A program made the translations under genes and the position numbers. The notes beneath the pieces were generated by a model that worked only from the letters and a program-made list of their open reading frames with translations, made no database searches and was not told where the DNA came from. This document shows positions 8,816 to 16,441 of a stretch of DNA of 36,490 bases, one piece after another (positions within the stretch are counted from its first letter, which is position 1; each line of letters begins with the position of its first letter). This stretch comes from Nitrospirales bacterium (GTDB lineage Bacteria; Nitrospirota; Nitrospiria; Nitrospirales; UBA8639), in the NCBI GenBank assembly GCA_007570995.1, contig RKSG01000075.1, positions 1-36,490 on the forward strand, in the 5' to 3' direction.

Positions 8816-9346
8816 TTATTCATCGGAGTCCAGTGCTCCATGCCAGTAGAGATAATCGCGCCAGCTTCCCGGAGCGTTCCGAATGCCGGTCATGAGGGCA
8901 AGGGCGGGATTCCAGCGTGGCTTTTCCGGCTGTTTCATTAAACGCATACGTGCTTCTTCCGGCGTTCTCCCGCTCTTTTGATTATTGCAACGCCAGCACG
9001 CCGTCACGATGTTGCTCCAGGTTTTCTTCCCACCGCTGGCAATCGGCACGACATGATCAAAGGTCAGCTCTTCAGAGGCAAACTTCTTACAACAGTACTG
9101 GCACCTGTATTTGTCGCGAGTAAAAATGTTAACCCGCGAAAACTTGACCGACCGATGCGTGGATTTCAGCCTGACAACGTTCCGGAGCCGCATGACCGAG
9201 GGGAGCTTCACACGAATCGTGATCCCTCGAATTTCCCGGTCATAGCATTCGAGGACCTCAACCTTCCCCTGATACAGCAGAGTTACAGCCTTCTGCCATT
9301 GCACGACACGCAGCGGCTCATACGTCGCGTTTAACAACAATGTCAT
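8816..9346 (-). CDS. HNH endonuclease family protein
   Basis: A 176-residue protein. It opens with MTLLLNATYEPLRVVQWQKA, typical of a widespread HNH family, and its C-terminal half carries CQYC, then LTFDHVVPIASGG, then WSNIVTACWRCNNQKSGRT. These are the two zinc-knuckle CxxC pairs and the H-N-H catalytic elements. The ATG at 9346 is preceded by a GGGGG run eight bases upstream. A longer reading from 9406 adds residues outside the family. No adjacent methylase or phage gene is visible, so its role as a chromosomal nuclease is unknown. Confidence 0.9.
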   Translation of the reverse strand: MTLLLNATYEPLRVVQWQKAVTLLYQGKVEVLECYDREIRGITIRVKLPSVMRLRNVVRLKSTHRSVKFSRVNIFTRDKYRCQYCCKKFASEELTFDHVVPIASGGKKTWSNIVTACWRCNNQKSGRTPEEARMRLMKQPEKPRWNPALALMTGIRNAPGSWRDYLYWHGALDSDE

Positions 9347-9500
9347 CAGCATGCCCCCCGAGAGCTGTGCATGAATCCCGGCGGATTTTGAGCGTGTATA
9401 TAGCACCGGGAACGCCCGCGACGCAACACCCGCTGTTCATCACTTGCGGCAGCTACCACACACTGGTACGCTCCGGTTCCTCTGAGTTCAGGGGGTCGTA

Positions 9501-9824
9501 ATGCGCTATATTGACGTGGCACATATCAGCGAGGTTGAACCCGGAACATGCCGGTCGTTTGAAGTCGAAGGAGAGTGCGATGTGGCACTCTGCAACGTGG
9601 ATGGAGAAATCCTGGCACTGCAGGATACGTGCCCGCACGCCGGGGGGCCACTTGGGGAAGGGACGCTGGAAGGAAACATCGTGCAATGCCCGTGGCATGG
9701 ATGGGCATTCGACGTGCGCACGGGGCAATGTTTGAAAAACCCCGTTCCGGCCTGGTCGGTCCCCTGTCACCCAACCCGGGTGGAAAACGGCATCATCCAG
9801 GTCGCTTTTCCGCCGGAACCGTAG
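9501..9824 (+). CDS. Rieske [2Fe-2S] ferredoxin
   Basis: A 107-residue soluble Rieske protein. The cluster ligands are CPHAGG (Cys-x-His) and CPWHGW (Cys-x-x-His), separated by 15 residues. There is no signal peptide or membrane anchor, so it resembles cytoplasmic ferredoxins of dioxygenase systems or the NirD-type subunit rather than a bc1 Rieske protein. A GGGGG run lies just upstream of the ATG. It is the only plus-strand gene between 7711 and the right end, and no oxygenase or nitrite reductase lies next to it, so its redox partner is not identifiable here. Confidence 0.93.
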   Translation: MRYIDVAHISEVEPGTCRSFEVEGECDVALCNVDGEILALQDTCPHAGGPLGEGTLEGNIVQCPWHGWAFDVRTGQCLKNPVPAWSVPCHPTRVENGIIQVAFPPEP

Positions 9825-9833
9825 AGCATGACC

Positions 9834-10280
9834 TCAGGATATCTGATCCTGATGAGGCAACGGCGGTAATTCATGAAACGGCATAAAGTGAACGGCAGCC
9901 AGAGAAATCACGCGGACCGTTGCATCCTTTAACGTGACACGCCATGCAAATTCCCGTTCAATCCATTCCTGCGACCCTTTTTCCCTGACCAGCATTCTGA
10001 CGGCATACACACCGGGGCGTTCTTTGCCCACCTGCCACTCACCTTTCCGAACGGGGACGCCCCGTGCTTTCAGCTCTTCGACATACCGGGTAATCGCCTG
10101 TTCCAACGTGGGATCATTACGGGCAGGATGCGAACGCACCAGCTCCAGGGCTTCGCGGGCCTGGGCGTCATCCGGGACCGCGGGGGTATGACCTGCGGGC
10201 CTAGAAAACATAAATCCCGCGATCACCAGAAGCCCTAACGCGCCAAGACCTACGATGCTTCTGACACCGACCGTTCCCAT
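9834..10280 (-). CDS. Hypothetical protein with N-terminal membrane anchor
   Basis: A 148-residue protein starting at the ATG at 10280. Residues 6-26 (VRSIVGLGALGLLVIAGFMF) form a hydrophobic helix, either signal anchor or uncleaved signal. The remainder is soluble, with a helical segment followed by a probable beta-rich part, and would lie in the periplasm. I do not recognise the family. It overlaps the end of the adenosyltransferase gene by 31 bases, so the two are likely co-transcribed. A GTG at 10316 could extend it by 12 residues. Confidence 0.65.
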   Translation of the reverse strand: MGTVGVRSIVGLGALGLLVIAGFMFSRPAGHTPAVPDDAQAREALELVRSHPARNDPTLEQAITRYVEELKARGVPVRKGEWQVGKERPGVYAVRMLVREKGSQEWIEREFAWRVTLKDATVRVISLAAVHFMPFHELPPLPHQDQIS

Positions 10281-10837
10281 AACAGTTCCGGCTCTCCGGT
10301 CCGGTGCCCCACCCACCGTGCCAGTACAAACAGCATGTCGCTCAACCGGTTCAGAAACGGAATGATGTGAGGCGCAATGGATTCTTCACGAACCAGGCAG
10401 ACACACCGGCGTTCGGCCCGACGGGCCACCGTCCTGGCCTGATGCAGGAATCCGGGCACCTTCCCCCCTCCCGGCAACAGGAATTCCTGTAACGGTTCCA
10501 GGTCCTGCTGGCACCGGTCAATCCACTGCTCCAGTCGTTCGACATCTCCCGGAGTGACCGTCGGCATGTTCCGAAATTGCTGCCCCGGAGCCGTCGCGAG
10601 CAGGCCGCCAATGTCAAAGAGTTTATGCTGAACCCACTTCATCTGTTCTTCCAGTTGACGGGACATCCCGCCCTGTTGGCCATCATTAAACGCTCGCACC
10701 AACCCGATGATGGCATTGAGTTCATCAACGGTCCCGTAAGCCTCCACCCGTACGGCGTCTTTTTCGACCCGCTGCCCCCCGGCCAGGTGTGTCTGTCCGC
10801 CATCGCCGGTTCTCGTATAGACTTTGGAAATTCTCAT
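10250..10837 (-). CDS. pduO: PduO-type ATP:cob(I)alamin adenosyltransferase
   Basis: A 195-residue cytoplasmic enzyme that transfers the adenosyl group of ATP to cob(I)alamin, producing coenzyme B12. Family motifs are visible: TRTGDGGQTHLAGG (ATP-binding loop), VEAYGTVDELNA, RTVARRAERR (the conserved arginines) and LNRLSDMLFVLAR. It lies 80 bases downstream of btuB in the same direction, so imported corrinoid is likely converted by a co-regulated enzyme. No strong Shine-Dalgarno sequence precedes the ATG. The symbol follows the PduO family; the pathway using the product is not shown here. Confidence 0.93.
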   Translation of the reverse strand: MRISKVYTRTGDGGQTHLAGGQRVEKDAVRVEAYGTVDELNAIIGLVRAFNDGQQGGMSRQLEEQMKWVQHKLFDIGGLLATAPGQQFRNMPTVTPGDVERLEQWIDRCQQDLEPLQEFLLPGGGKVPGFLHQARTVARRAERRCVCLVREESIAPHIIPFLNRLSDMLFVLARWVGHRTGEPELLWERSVSEAS

Positions 10838-10917
10838 GGGTCAATTCTCGCTGTCCGCCCCGACACCTCGCGCACGGGAGCGGGGTGTGCGTGCCGGCCG
10901 TTCGCCCAGCCTGCCCC

Positions 10918-12885
10918 TTACAGAAAGGGCATGTCAAAATTCACGCGAAGCCCGCCGAAGACCGACCGTCCTGGCGTTCCAAAATTCAACACTTCCTCAT
11001 ATTCTTCATCCAACAGATTATCCACACGAACGTAGGCCTGAACCTGCCTGGAAATGTCATAGGTCGCTGCCAGGCCAAACACCGTGAATCCATCAGGCCC
11101 CCTCGTATTATTCAGATCATCAAACTGCGAGCCTACGAAACGGAAATCCAGCGTCATAGTCAGGGGAGCAACCGGCTGATACAACACACTGACAGTGGCC
11201 TGATCCGCAGGTCTCCGGATCAACCTCCTGGTCGTGTCCAGGTCACGTGCCAGGGTCACGGTATAACGCCATTGAAGTTCCAGTCGTTTTGTCCAGGGAC
11301 GATCCCGCATCACCACCACATCGGCCGACAATTCCCATCCCTGGGATTTGGCGGACGCGGCATTGGCAGGACAAAAATTGGGGCCGTACGTCCCGGTTCC
11401 ACATATCGCTGCACTCCGAATCGTCTGAATGAGCTGGCGATACCGATTCCAGAAGTAGCCTGCACCAATAGTCACTCGTTCATCAAAAAAGCTCTGGTCA
11501 ACGCCCACGTCGAAACTCCGGCTTTTTTCCGGCCGCAAATCAGGATTGCCAAAGTCAGGGAAAAACAATTCGTTGATGTTTGGTGCCCGAAATCCTGTCG
11601 CATAACTGCTGCGAATTTTCGCCTCGCCAAAGACAGTGGAGAACACATACCCTCCGGTCACGCGATACGTGGTCGCATTGCCAAAGGTATTGAAGGCATC
11701 ATGCCGCAGCCCTGCCGTGGCAAAGACGCGATCCCACAGGTTGAATTGTATCTGACCGAAGCCGGCATGGGACGCATTGATCTTCGCTGGCGAAGACGTC
11801 TGCTGTGCGTCACGAAACTGATAGCCCACCATCAGCGTGACGTACCGGTTGAGTCGGAAGTCATGTTGACTCTCGACCCTGTTTGTCAGCTCACGGCCCT
11901 CACTCGGGCTTCCAAAGGGTACCCCCACCACACCAGTTTGCGTATTGCGCTGCAACGTGCCCGGATGGTTCACGGAGGTGGACTGGGCACGAGACAGCGT
12001 CAGCACATGGGTCCACCAGCTGGTCAGCGGTTGCCGCCATGTGCCGCTGAACACAAAACGTCGGGTGTCCGTTTTGGCCTTATACACGTCGGCCGGGCCA
12101 AAAGAGTTGTCAATATTCACCGAACCATTCGACCACCTGACCGTAAAGTCGAACCGGCCATCGGCGGGAAGGGCCGTGCCAATCCTGCCCGAACCCTGCC
12201 AGTTCCGGTACGAATCGCGTTCGGAAGCCCCTCTTCGATAATTAATCGCGGAAATGTTCGAGGTATCCCAGCGGGAGAGTACGAGAGAAAAATCAACCTG
12301 GCCCTTCTGCCCGGACAGGCTCCCCCCTTCCCGTATCGTGTTAAAGGCTCCGTATTCAAAAAACCCACCCACCTTCGGCCGCCCGTAGCCTCGTTTCGTG
12401 GTAATGGAAATGACACCACCCATCGCGTCTGAGCCCCATACGGTACTCTGTGCCCCCCGAACGATTTCAATTTTGGCAATGTTGTCCACCGTTAAATCGC
12501 TGAAGTCAAAAATCCCCCCGCGCGCGTTGTTCACAATGGCACCATCAATCAGGACCAGCGTCTGACTGGAACTCCCGCCCCGGATCCGCACCGTGGCGAG
12601 CCCGCCCGGGCCGCCGTTCTGCGTGACCACCATGCCCTGCGACAACCGCAGTGCTTCCACCACCGTCTTGATCTGTCTGCGTTCCAGGTCTTCCGCGGTC
12701 CACACTTCGACCGCACTGGTGGTCTTGCGAAGGGGAACCTCGGTTTTGGTGGCGCTCACGACCACCTGTTCCAGTGTCTGAACATCCGAATCATCGGAAG
12801 ACGCCTGACCGAAGGCCCATGACGGGAACAACGGAATACCCAGCAGAACAGCCAGACAGACAACCTGTAACGGATGACACAACAT
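10918..12885 (-). CDS. btuB: TonB-dependent outer-membrane receptor, BtuB type (cobalamin)
   Basis: A 655-residue receptor. Signal peptide at residues 1-26 (hydrophobic VVCLAVLLGIPLFPSWAFG), then a TonB-box-like VVVSATKTE, the plug domain (TVRIRGGSSSQTLVLIDGA, IEIVRGAQSTVWGSDAMGG) and a beta-barrel ending in FDMPFL. The ATG at 12885 is chosen because GGGGAGG lies six bases upstream and the signal peptide begins there; a longer frame to 12930 would start inside the riboswitch region. The upstream cobalamin riboswitch and the neighbouring btuFCD-like genes support cobalamin as substrate. It imports ligand across the outer membrane using TonB energy; no tonB gene is in the window. Confidence 0.93.
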   Translation of the reverse strand: MLCHPLQVVCLAVLLGIPLFPSWAFGQASSDDSDVQTLEQVVVSATKTEVPLRKTTSAVEVWTAEDLERRQIKTVVEALRLSQGMVVTQNGGPGGLATVRIRGGSSSQTLVLIDGAIVNNARGGIFDFSDLTVDNIAKIEIVRGAQSTVWGSDAMGGVISITTKRGYGRPKVGGFFEYGAFNTIREGGSLSGQKGQVDFSLVLSRWDTSNISAINYRRGASERDSYRNWQGSGRIGTALPADGRFDFTVRWSNGSVNIDNSFGPADVYKAKTDTRRFVFSGTWRQPLTSWWTHVLTLSRAQSTSVNHPGTLQRNTQTGVVGVPFGSPSEGRELTNRVESQHDFRLNRYVTLMVGYQFRDAQQTSSPAKINASHAGFGQIQFNLWDRVFATAGLRHDAFNTFGNATTYRVTGGYVFSTVFGEAKIRSSYATGFRAPNINELFFPDFGNPDLRPEKSRSFDVGVDQSFFDERVTIGAGYFWNRYRQLIQTIRSAAICGTGTYGPNFCPANAASAKSQGWELSADVVVMRDRPWTKRLELQWRYTVTLARDLDTTRRLIRRPADQATVSVLYQPVAPLTMTLDFRFVGSQFDDLNNTRGPDGFTVFGLAATYDISRQVQAYVRVDNLLDEEYEEVLNFGTPGRSVFGGLRVNFDMPFL

Positions 12886-12890
12886 GATAC

Positions 12891-12912
12891 ACCTCCCCTT
12901 TGGCTCGAAGGG
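12891..12912 (-). promoter_or_regulatory. Hairpin masking the btuB Shine-Dalgarno sequence
   Basis: On the minus strand CCCTT (complement of 12908-12912) can pair with AAGGG (complement of 12896-12900) across a seven-base loop. The 3' arm is the start of the AAGGGGAGG ribosome-binding sequence of btuB, six bases from the ATG. With only about 45 bases between aptamer and start codon and no T-tract, translational control is the likely output of this riboswitch. The stem is short, so this is a suggestion. Confidence 0.45.
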
Positions 12913-12929
12913 TGGGTTGAGAAGTGACA

Positions 12930-13171
12930 ACGGCAGCTGGGTCTCCTGACTTGCGGATCATGGCTCCGCTGCACCTTCCCGGCAGCTCCGCGATCCCGAG
13001 CCATCGGCTCGCGTATCGCGTCGTCGTCCAGTGGTATGCCCGCAGCGTGACTCCCCGCTTACAGTGGCGGCACCGTGATGGAGTTGCACCATCTTCCCCG
13101 ACACATGCGTTTCACACCCCCCACCCCTGGATGCCTGCGTGCGCAGGCATGACGGAGGGGGGGCATGCCGT
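12930..13171 (-). ncRNA. Cobalamin riboswitch controlling btuB
   Basis: Read on the minus strand, the region carries the ordered cobalamin aptamer elements: GGGGAAG followed by GGTGCAACTCC, then CCGCCACTGTAA (around 13060-13072), CACTGG, GGGAAGGTG, and finally CAAGTCAGGAGACC before the P1 3' strand. P1 forms between ACGGCA (complement of 13166-13171) and TGCCGT (complement of 12930-12935). Between P1 and the core lies a C-rich arm, a REP-like palindrome and a G-rich arm, which together would make a long P2 extension. The gene immediately downstream is btuB. Cobalamin binding is expected to lower btuB expression. Confidence 0.93.
13108..13163. repeat. REP-like palindrome inside the btuB riboswitch P2 region
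   Basis: ATGCCTGCG (13131-13139) and CGCAGGCAT (13142-13150) form a perfect palindrome. It is flanked by CGTTTCACACCCCCCACCCC on the left and GACGGAGGGGGGGC on the right, so outer C-rich and G-rich arms can pair as well. The same flank (CGTTTCA, then C-rich) precedes the copy at 16243, which marks the boundary of the repeat unit. Confidence 0.85.
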
Positions 13172-13273
13172 AATAGTTCCTCGATCCCTTCCTTTCGTGA
13201 CTGGTTGAACCGTATGAAGGGCCACAGCCCTTCGCATGATACTTCCCTCGGCCGGAACGCGGCACAAGGGGCC

Positions 13274-14092
13274 TTACACAGGCACCGCGACCCGCGGTGC
13301 ATGAGATCGGGGATGCTGATCCACGATCACTTCGCAGCGATAAACAGGTTCCAGCACATCGGATCGAATCACGTCGGCCGGATGCCCCTGAGCAGCGATT
13401 TCTCCCTGGTGCAGGAGCAGCAGTTGATCGCAACACTGACTGGCCAGATTCAAATCATGAGAGACCATCACCACCGTTAAGCCCTGTTCCCGATTCAGTT
13501 GCCGCAGTTTGCGGGCAATGTCGAGCTGATGGTGGAGATCCAGAAACGCGGTCGGTTCATCCAGGAGCAGCACGTCGGCATCCTGCGTCAACGCCCGCGC
13601 AATCATCGCCCGTTGCCGTTCGCCGCCCGACACGTCCGACATCATGCGATTGGCCAGCGAGGCAATCTCCATGCTGTGCATGGCCCGGGTTGCATGCCGA
13701 ACGTCATCGGCCGCGTCCCACCCCCATCCCGCGAACGGTTGATGAAAAGGAAACCGTCCCATCAGCACCAGTTCGCCCAAGGTGAATGGAAACAGCTGGG
13801 GTGTCTCTTGCGGCACGAACGCGATCCGCCGGGCAAGTGTGGCCGGCGACACTGTCTCGATGTCCTTTCCAAACACGCGAATCTCCCCGGACTCCGGATG
13901 CAACAGCTTCATCAACAATTTGAGCAGGGAGGTTTTTCCTGACCCGTTTGGCCCGATGATACCGACAATGGTGCCGGCCTCGACGGCATACTGAACATGC
14001 CTGAGCGCCCATCGGCAATCCGGCGCATGATCGTACCGGAAAGACAGGCCCCGAACAGAGAACGCGGGGACAGTTGCTGCCGTCTCCGTCAT
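13274..14092 (-). CDS. btuD: ABC transporter ATPase, BtuD/FecE type
   Basis: A 272-residue ATPase with Walker A GPNGSGKTS, Q-loop FVPQE, signature SGGERQRAMIARAL, Walker B VLLLDEPTAFLD and the H-loop VSHD. It energises import by the FecCD/BtuC-type permease encoded immediately upstream. Start and btuC stop overlap as ATGA (14089-14092). The assignment to cobalamin rather than ferric siderophore rests on the riboswitch before the operon and the neighbouring btuB and pduO; sequence alone does not separate the two. The gap after it to the btuB riboswitch (13172-13273) shows only a small hairpin. Confidence 0.92.
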   Translation of the reverse strand: MTETAATVPAFSVRGLSFRYDHAPDCRWALRHVQYAVEAGTIVGIIGPNGSGKTSLLKLLMKLLHPESGEIRVFGKDIETVSPATLARRIAFVPQETPQLFPFTLGELVLMGRFPFHQPFAGWGWDAADDVRHATRAMHSMEIASLANRMMSDVSGGERQRAMIARALTQDADVLLLDEPTAFLDLHHQLDIARKLRQLNREQGLTVVMVSHDLNLASQCCDQLLLLHQGEIAAQGHPADVIRSDVLEPVYRCEVIVDQHPRSHAPRVAVPV

Positions 14093-15210
14093 ACTGCGAC
14101 TCCGGCACGACGTTTCACTAACAGATACATGAAGACAGGCCCCCCGGTGAGAGCCGTCACCACCCCCACCGGCAGTTCCGTCGGCGACAACGCCGTGCGG
14201 GCAATGGTATCGGCCACCATCAGAAACGATCCGCCCACCAGAGCAGACGCCGGCAACAGGAGACGGTGGTCCGCGCCGGCGATCATGCGAACCACATGAG
14301 GCACGACCATGCCGACGAAACCGATGAGACCGGCAAGCGACACGACGGCACCGGTCATCAGGGCTGACACGACAAAGATGAGCTTTTTGACCCGTTCAAC
14401 TTCAACGCCCAACGCCCTCGAGGTTTCCTCGCCCATGGTCAGCACGTTGAGCGAACGAGCCAGCCAGAACAGCACCGTGCCGCCGGCGCCCAGCCACACG
14501 GCAAGCCAGAGCAACGTGGAATACGACGGCGCAACGATCGTGCCCATCAACCACATCATGATTTTGAACGCCTGCGTGGGATCGGCAAGAGACACCACAA
14601 ACATGATCAGCGCCGAAAACAACGCGTTCAGAATCACGCCGGCCAGTAACAGCGTGTGGACCGACAACATGCGATATGTCACGCTGATCCGATACACGAC
14701 CAGAATAGACAACAGGCCTCCGCAAAACGCCCATACCGGAAGCACCGACAGGCCCAGGACCGTTCCGCCGACCCCGAGCAACAGACCCACCGTCGCCCCA
14801 AAGGCCGCCCCGCTGGAAATACCCAGCACATACGGCTCGGCCAGAGGATTTCGCAGAAGCGCCTGCAAGCTTGCCCCCACGACGGCCAGCGAGCTCCCGA
14901 CCAGGAACGCCAGGCCGAGGCGTGGAAGACGAAACTGCAACAGGATGACACTGGACGCACCAACGGATTCGAGTGCGTCACCATCTCCCTGAAGCACCAT
15001 TCCCGCAATCCGCAGGATGGTTCCAACGGCCACCGATTCGGCCCCTACGGCAAGGCACACGACCCCGATGAACAGACTCGACATCGCCAGGCTCGTTACC
15101 CCGATCACCCAGCGCCCCACCGACAGGTGCCTCATGAGACGATCGGACTGTCCCGCCCCGGACCGCGTGCCGGCCGGCCATGTGGAAGCGGGAATGTGCG
15201 TGTTGCTCAC
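14089..15210 (-). CDS. btuC: FecCD-family permease, BtuC type
   Basis: A 373-residue polytopic inner-membrane protein of the iron/cobalamin importer family, with about ten hydrophobic segments. Landmarks are RLPRLGLAFLVGSSLAVVGASLQ, NPLAEPYVLGISSGAAFGA and GFVGMVVPHVVRMIAG, the last being the conserved segment that contacts the ATPase. The GTG start at 15210 is preceded by AGGAGG eight bases upstream, inside the last codons of btuF. The N-terminal 30 residues before the first membrane segment are polar and longer than usual. It forms the channel through which BtuF-delivered ligand passes. Confidence 0.93.
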   Translation of the reverse strand: MSNTHIPASTWPAGTRSGAGQSDRLMRHLSVGRWVIGVTSLAMSSLFIGVVCLAVGAESVAVGTILRIAGMVLQGDGDALESVGASSVILLQFRLPRLGLAFLVGSSLAVVGASLQALLRNPLAEPYVLGISSGAAFGATVGLLLGVGGTVLGLSVLPVWAFCGGLLSILVVYRISVTYRMLSVHTLLLAGVILNALFSALIMFVVSLADPTQAFKIMMWLMGTIVAPSYSTLLWLAVWLGAGGTVLFWLARSLNVLTMGEETSRALGVEVERVKKLIFVVSALMTGAVVSLAGLIGFVGMVVPHVVRMIAGADHRLLLPASALVGGSFLMVADTIARTALSPTELPVGVVTALTGGPVFMYLLVKRRAGVAV

Positions 15211-15213
15211 CGA

Positions 15214-16242
15214 TCAGTCCTCCTGAAAAAGCTCCGGATGAATCAGCCTGGCCAGTGCCGCGAGGCCCTGCACGAGCCGCGGCCCAGGTCTGTTGACGAT
15301 GATCCGGGGTATAAAATGCACCCGGTTATGTTTCACTGCCGTGAGCGTGGACCATTGCGTCCACTGTTCCGTCCCGGACCCGGCGGACGCATCATCGTCC
15401 CGTGGAGGCAACAGAAGAATTTCGGGGTCTTTCTGCAGCACCACCTCCATGCTCAAACGGGGCCAGGCTGTGCCGGCGTCCTTGGCGATATTGTCCGCAC
15501 CGGCCAGCTCAAGAATCTGATGCACAAAACTTCCCCTGGCCACGCTGATAAACGGCCGCTCAGACAACACGTACAGGACACGAGGTCTGGACACGGACCG
15601 GGTCTTCTCGACAATGGCCTGAACCTTCGCACGCATGGCATGGACCATCGCATTGGCTTCCGGAACGCGTCGGAACATCCGTCCCAGCGTCTGCATGTGG
15701 GCATACACATGTTCCAGCGAGGCGGTGTTCATGATGAACAACGGAATTTTCAGGCGCCGTAACGTCTCCAGCGCATCGTTCCGAACCGCATCCACAGCCA
15801 GCACCAGATCCGGCTCAAGGGCCAGGATGGCTTCGATATTCGGGCGCATATCGCCCACCTTCGCCCTGGTCCTGGCCTCCGGCGGATAATCGCACCATTG
15901 CGTCACACCGATGACCGCGTCGCCCGCGCCAATGGCAAACACCATCTCCGTAATGCTGGGCATGAGAGAAATCACACGTGTCGGAGGATCCGACAGGTAC
16001 AGTTTCCGGCCGGTATCATCCACAAACGTCCGCGTGGCCACGTTGGCCATAAAGGGCATCCCTGTCAGAATTCCCTGTTGACGACGTTTCATGATCGAGG
16101 AGTGGTCGGAGAAACCGAACAGAGGGGTACAGGCCAGCAGCACCAGAACGAGACCGGTCACGCCAACGTGAACGGGGTGACACGGCCGCCGCTTCTCACG
16201 CGCATCCCGGCACGGCAGGAACAGCCAACACCCCGCTACCAT
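15214..16242 (-). CDS. btuF: Periplasmic cobalamin-binding protein, BtuF type
   Basis: A 342-residue substrate-binding protein of the Fe/B12 periplasmic class. The mature part opens with RVISLMPSITEMVFAIGAGD and contains VIGVTQWCDYPPEA and RPGPRLVQGLAALARLIHPE, typical of BtuF-like proteins. I place the start at the ATG at 16242, giving a charged n-region and a hydrophobic VGVTGLVLVLLACTPLFGF signal segment. The longer frame to 16377 would translate a REP palindrome and a transcription terminator and is rejected. Its stop is three bases before the btuC GTG. It is the first gene of the btuFCD operon, controlled by the riboswitch at 16442-16722. Confidence 0.9.
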   Translation of the reverse strand: MVAGCWLFLPCRDAREKRRPCHPVHVGVTGLVLVLLACTPLFGFSDHSSIMKRRQQGILTGMPFMANVATRTFVDDTGRKLYLSDPPTRVISLMPSITEMVFAIGAGDAVIGVTQWCDYPPEARTRAKVGDMRPNIEAILALEPDLVLAVDAVRNDALETLRRLKIPLFIMNTASLEHVYAHMQTLGRMFRRVPEANAMVHAMRAKVQAIVEKTRSVSRPRVLYVLSERPFISVARGSFVHQILELAGADNIAKDAGTAWPRLSMEVVLQKDPEILLLPPRDDDASAGSGTEQWTQWSTLTAVKHNRVHFIPRIIVNRPGPRLVQGLAALARLIHPELFQED

Positions 16243-16300
16243 ACGTTTCACGCCCCCCACCCCTGGATTCCTGCGTTCGCAGGAATGACAGAGGGGGGGC
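16243..16300. repeat. REP-like palindrome in the btuF leader
   Basis: ATTCCTGCG (16267-16275) and CGCAGGAAT (16278-16286) with a two-base loop. Its flanks are ACGTTTCACGCCCCCCACCCC and GACAGAGGGGGGGC, the same as for the copy at 13108. It sits between the terminator and the btuF start codon, so every read-through btuF transcript should carry this hairpin just upstream of its start. Confidence 0.85.
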
Positions 16301-16302
16301 AT

Positions 16303-16339
16303 AAAAAAAATCCCCAAGGCCTCAACGACCTTGAGGATT
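16303..16339 (-). terminator. Rho-independent terminator, expression platform of the btuF riboswitch
   Basis: On the minus strand an eleven-pair stem, AATCCTCAAGG with CCTTGGGGATT (one G-U pair), encloses a nine-base loop and is followed by a run of eight T residues (complement of 16303-16310). It lies after the aptamer and before btuF. The bases ACGACCTT (complement of 16387-16394) can pair with AAGGTCGT (complement of 16325-16332) in the stem and loop, giving a mutually exclusive antiterminator. Confidence 0.88.
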
Positions 16340-16441
16340 GCACCGGCAACTTCATCCTCACCCGTTCCCCAGCCCACGAGGGTTCGAAGGTCGTGAATGC
16401 CGTTCCCGTGTCCTCATGCGAACGGCGGAAACGACATTCCA

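Noticed and set aside
13216-13233. Seven-base-pair hairpin after btuD as a terminator
   Set aside because: GAAGGGC/GCCCTTC is a clean stem but lacks a T-tract, so termination cannot be claimed.
16243-16377. Longer btuF reading frame starting at 16377
   Set aside because: It would translate the rho-independent terminator and a REP palindrome; the signal peptide and the ATG at 16242 fit better.
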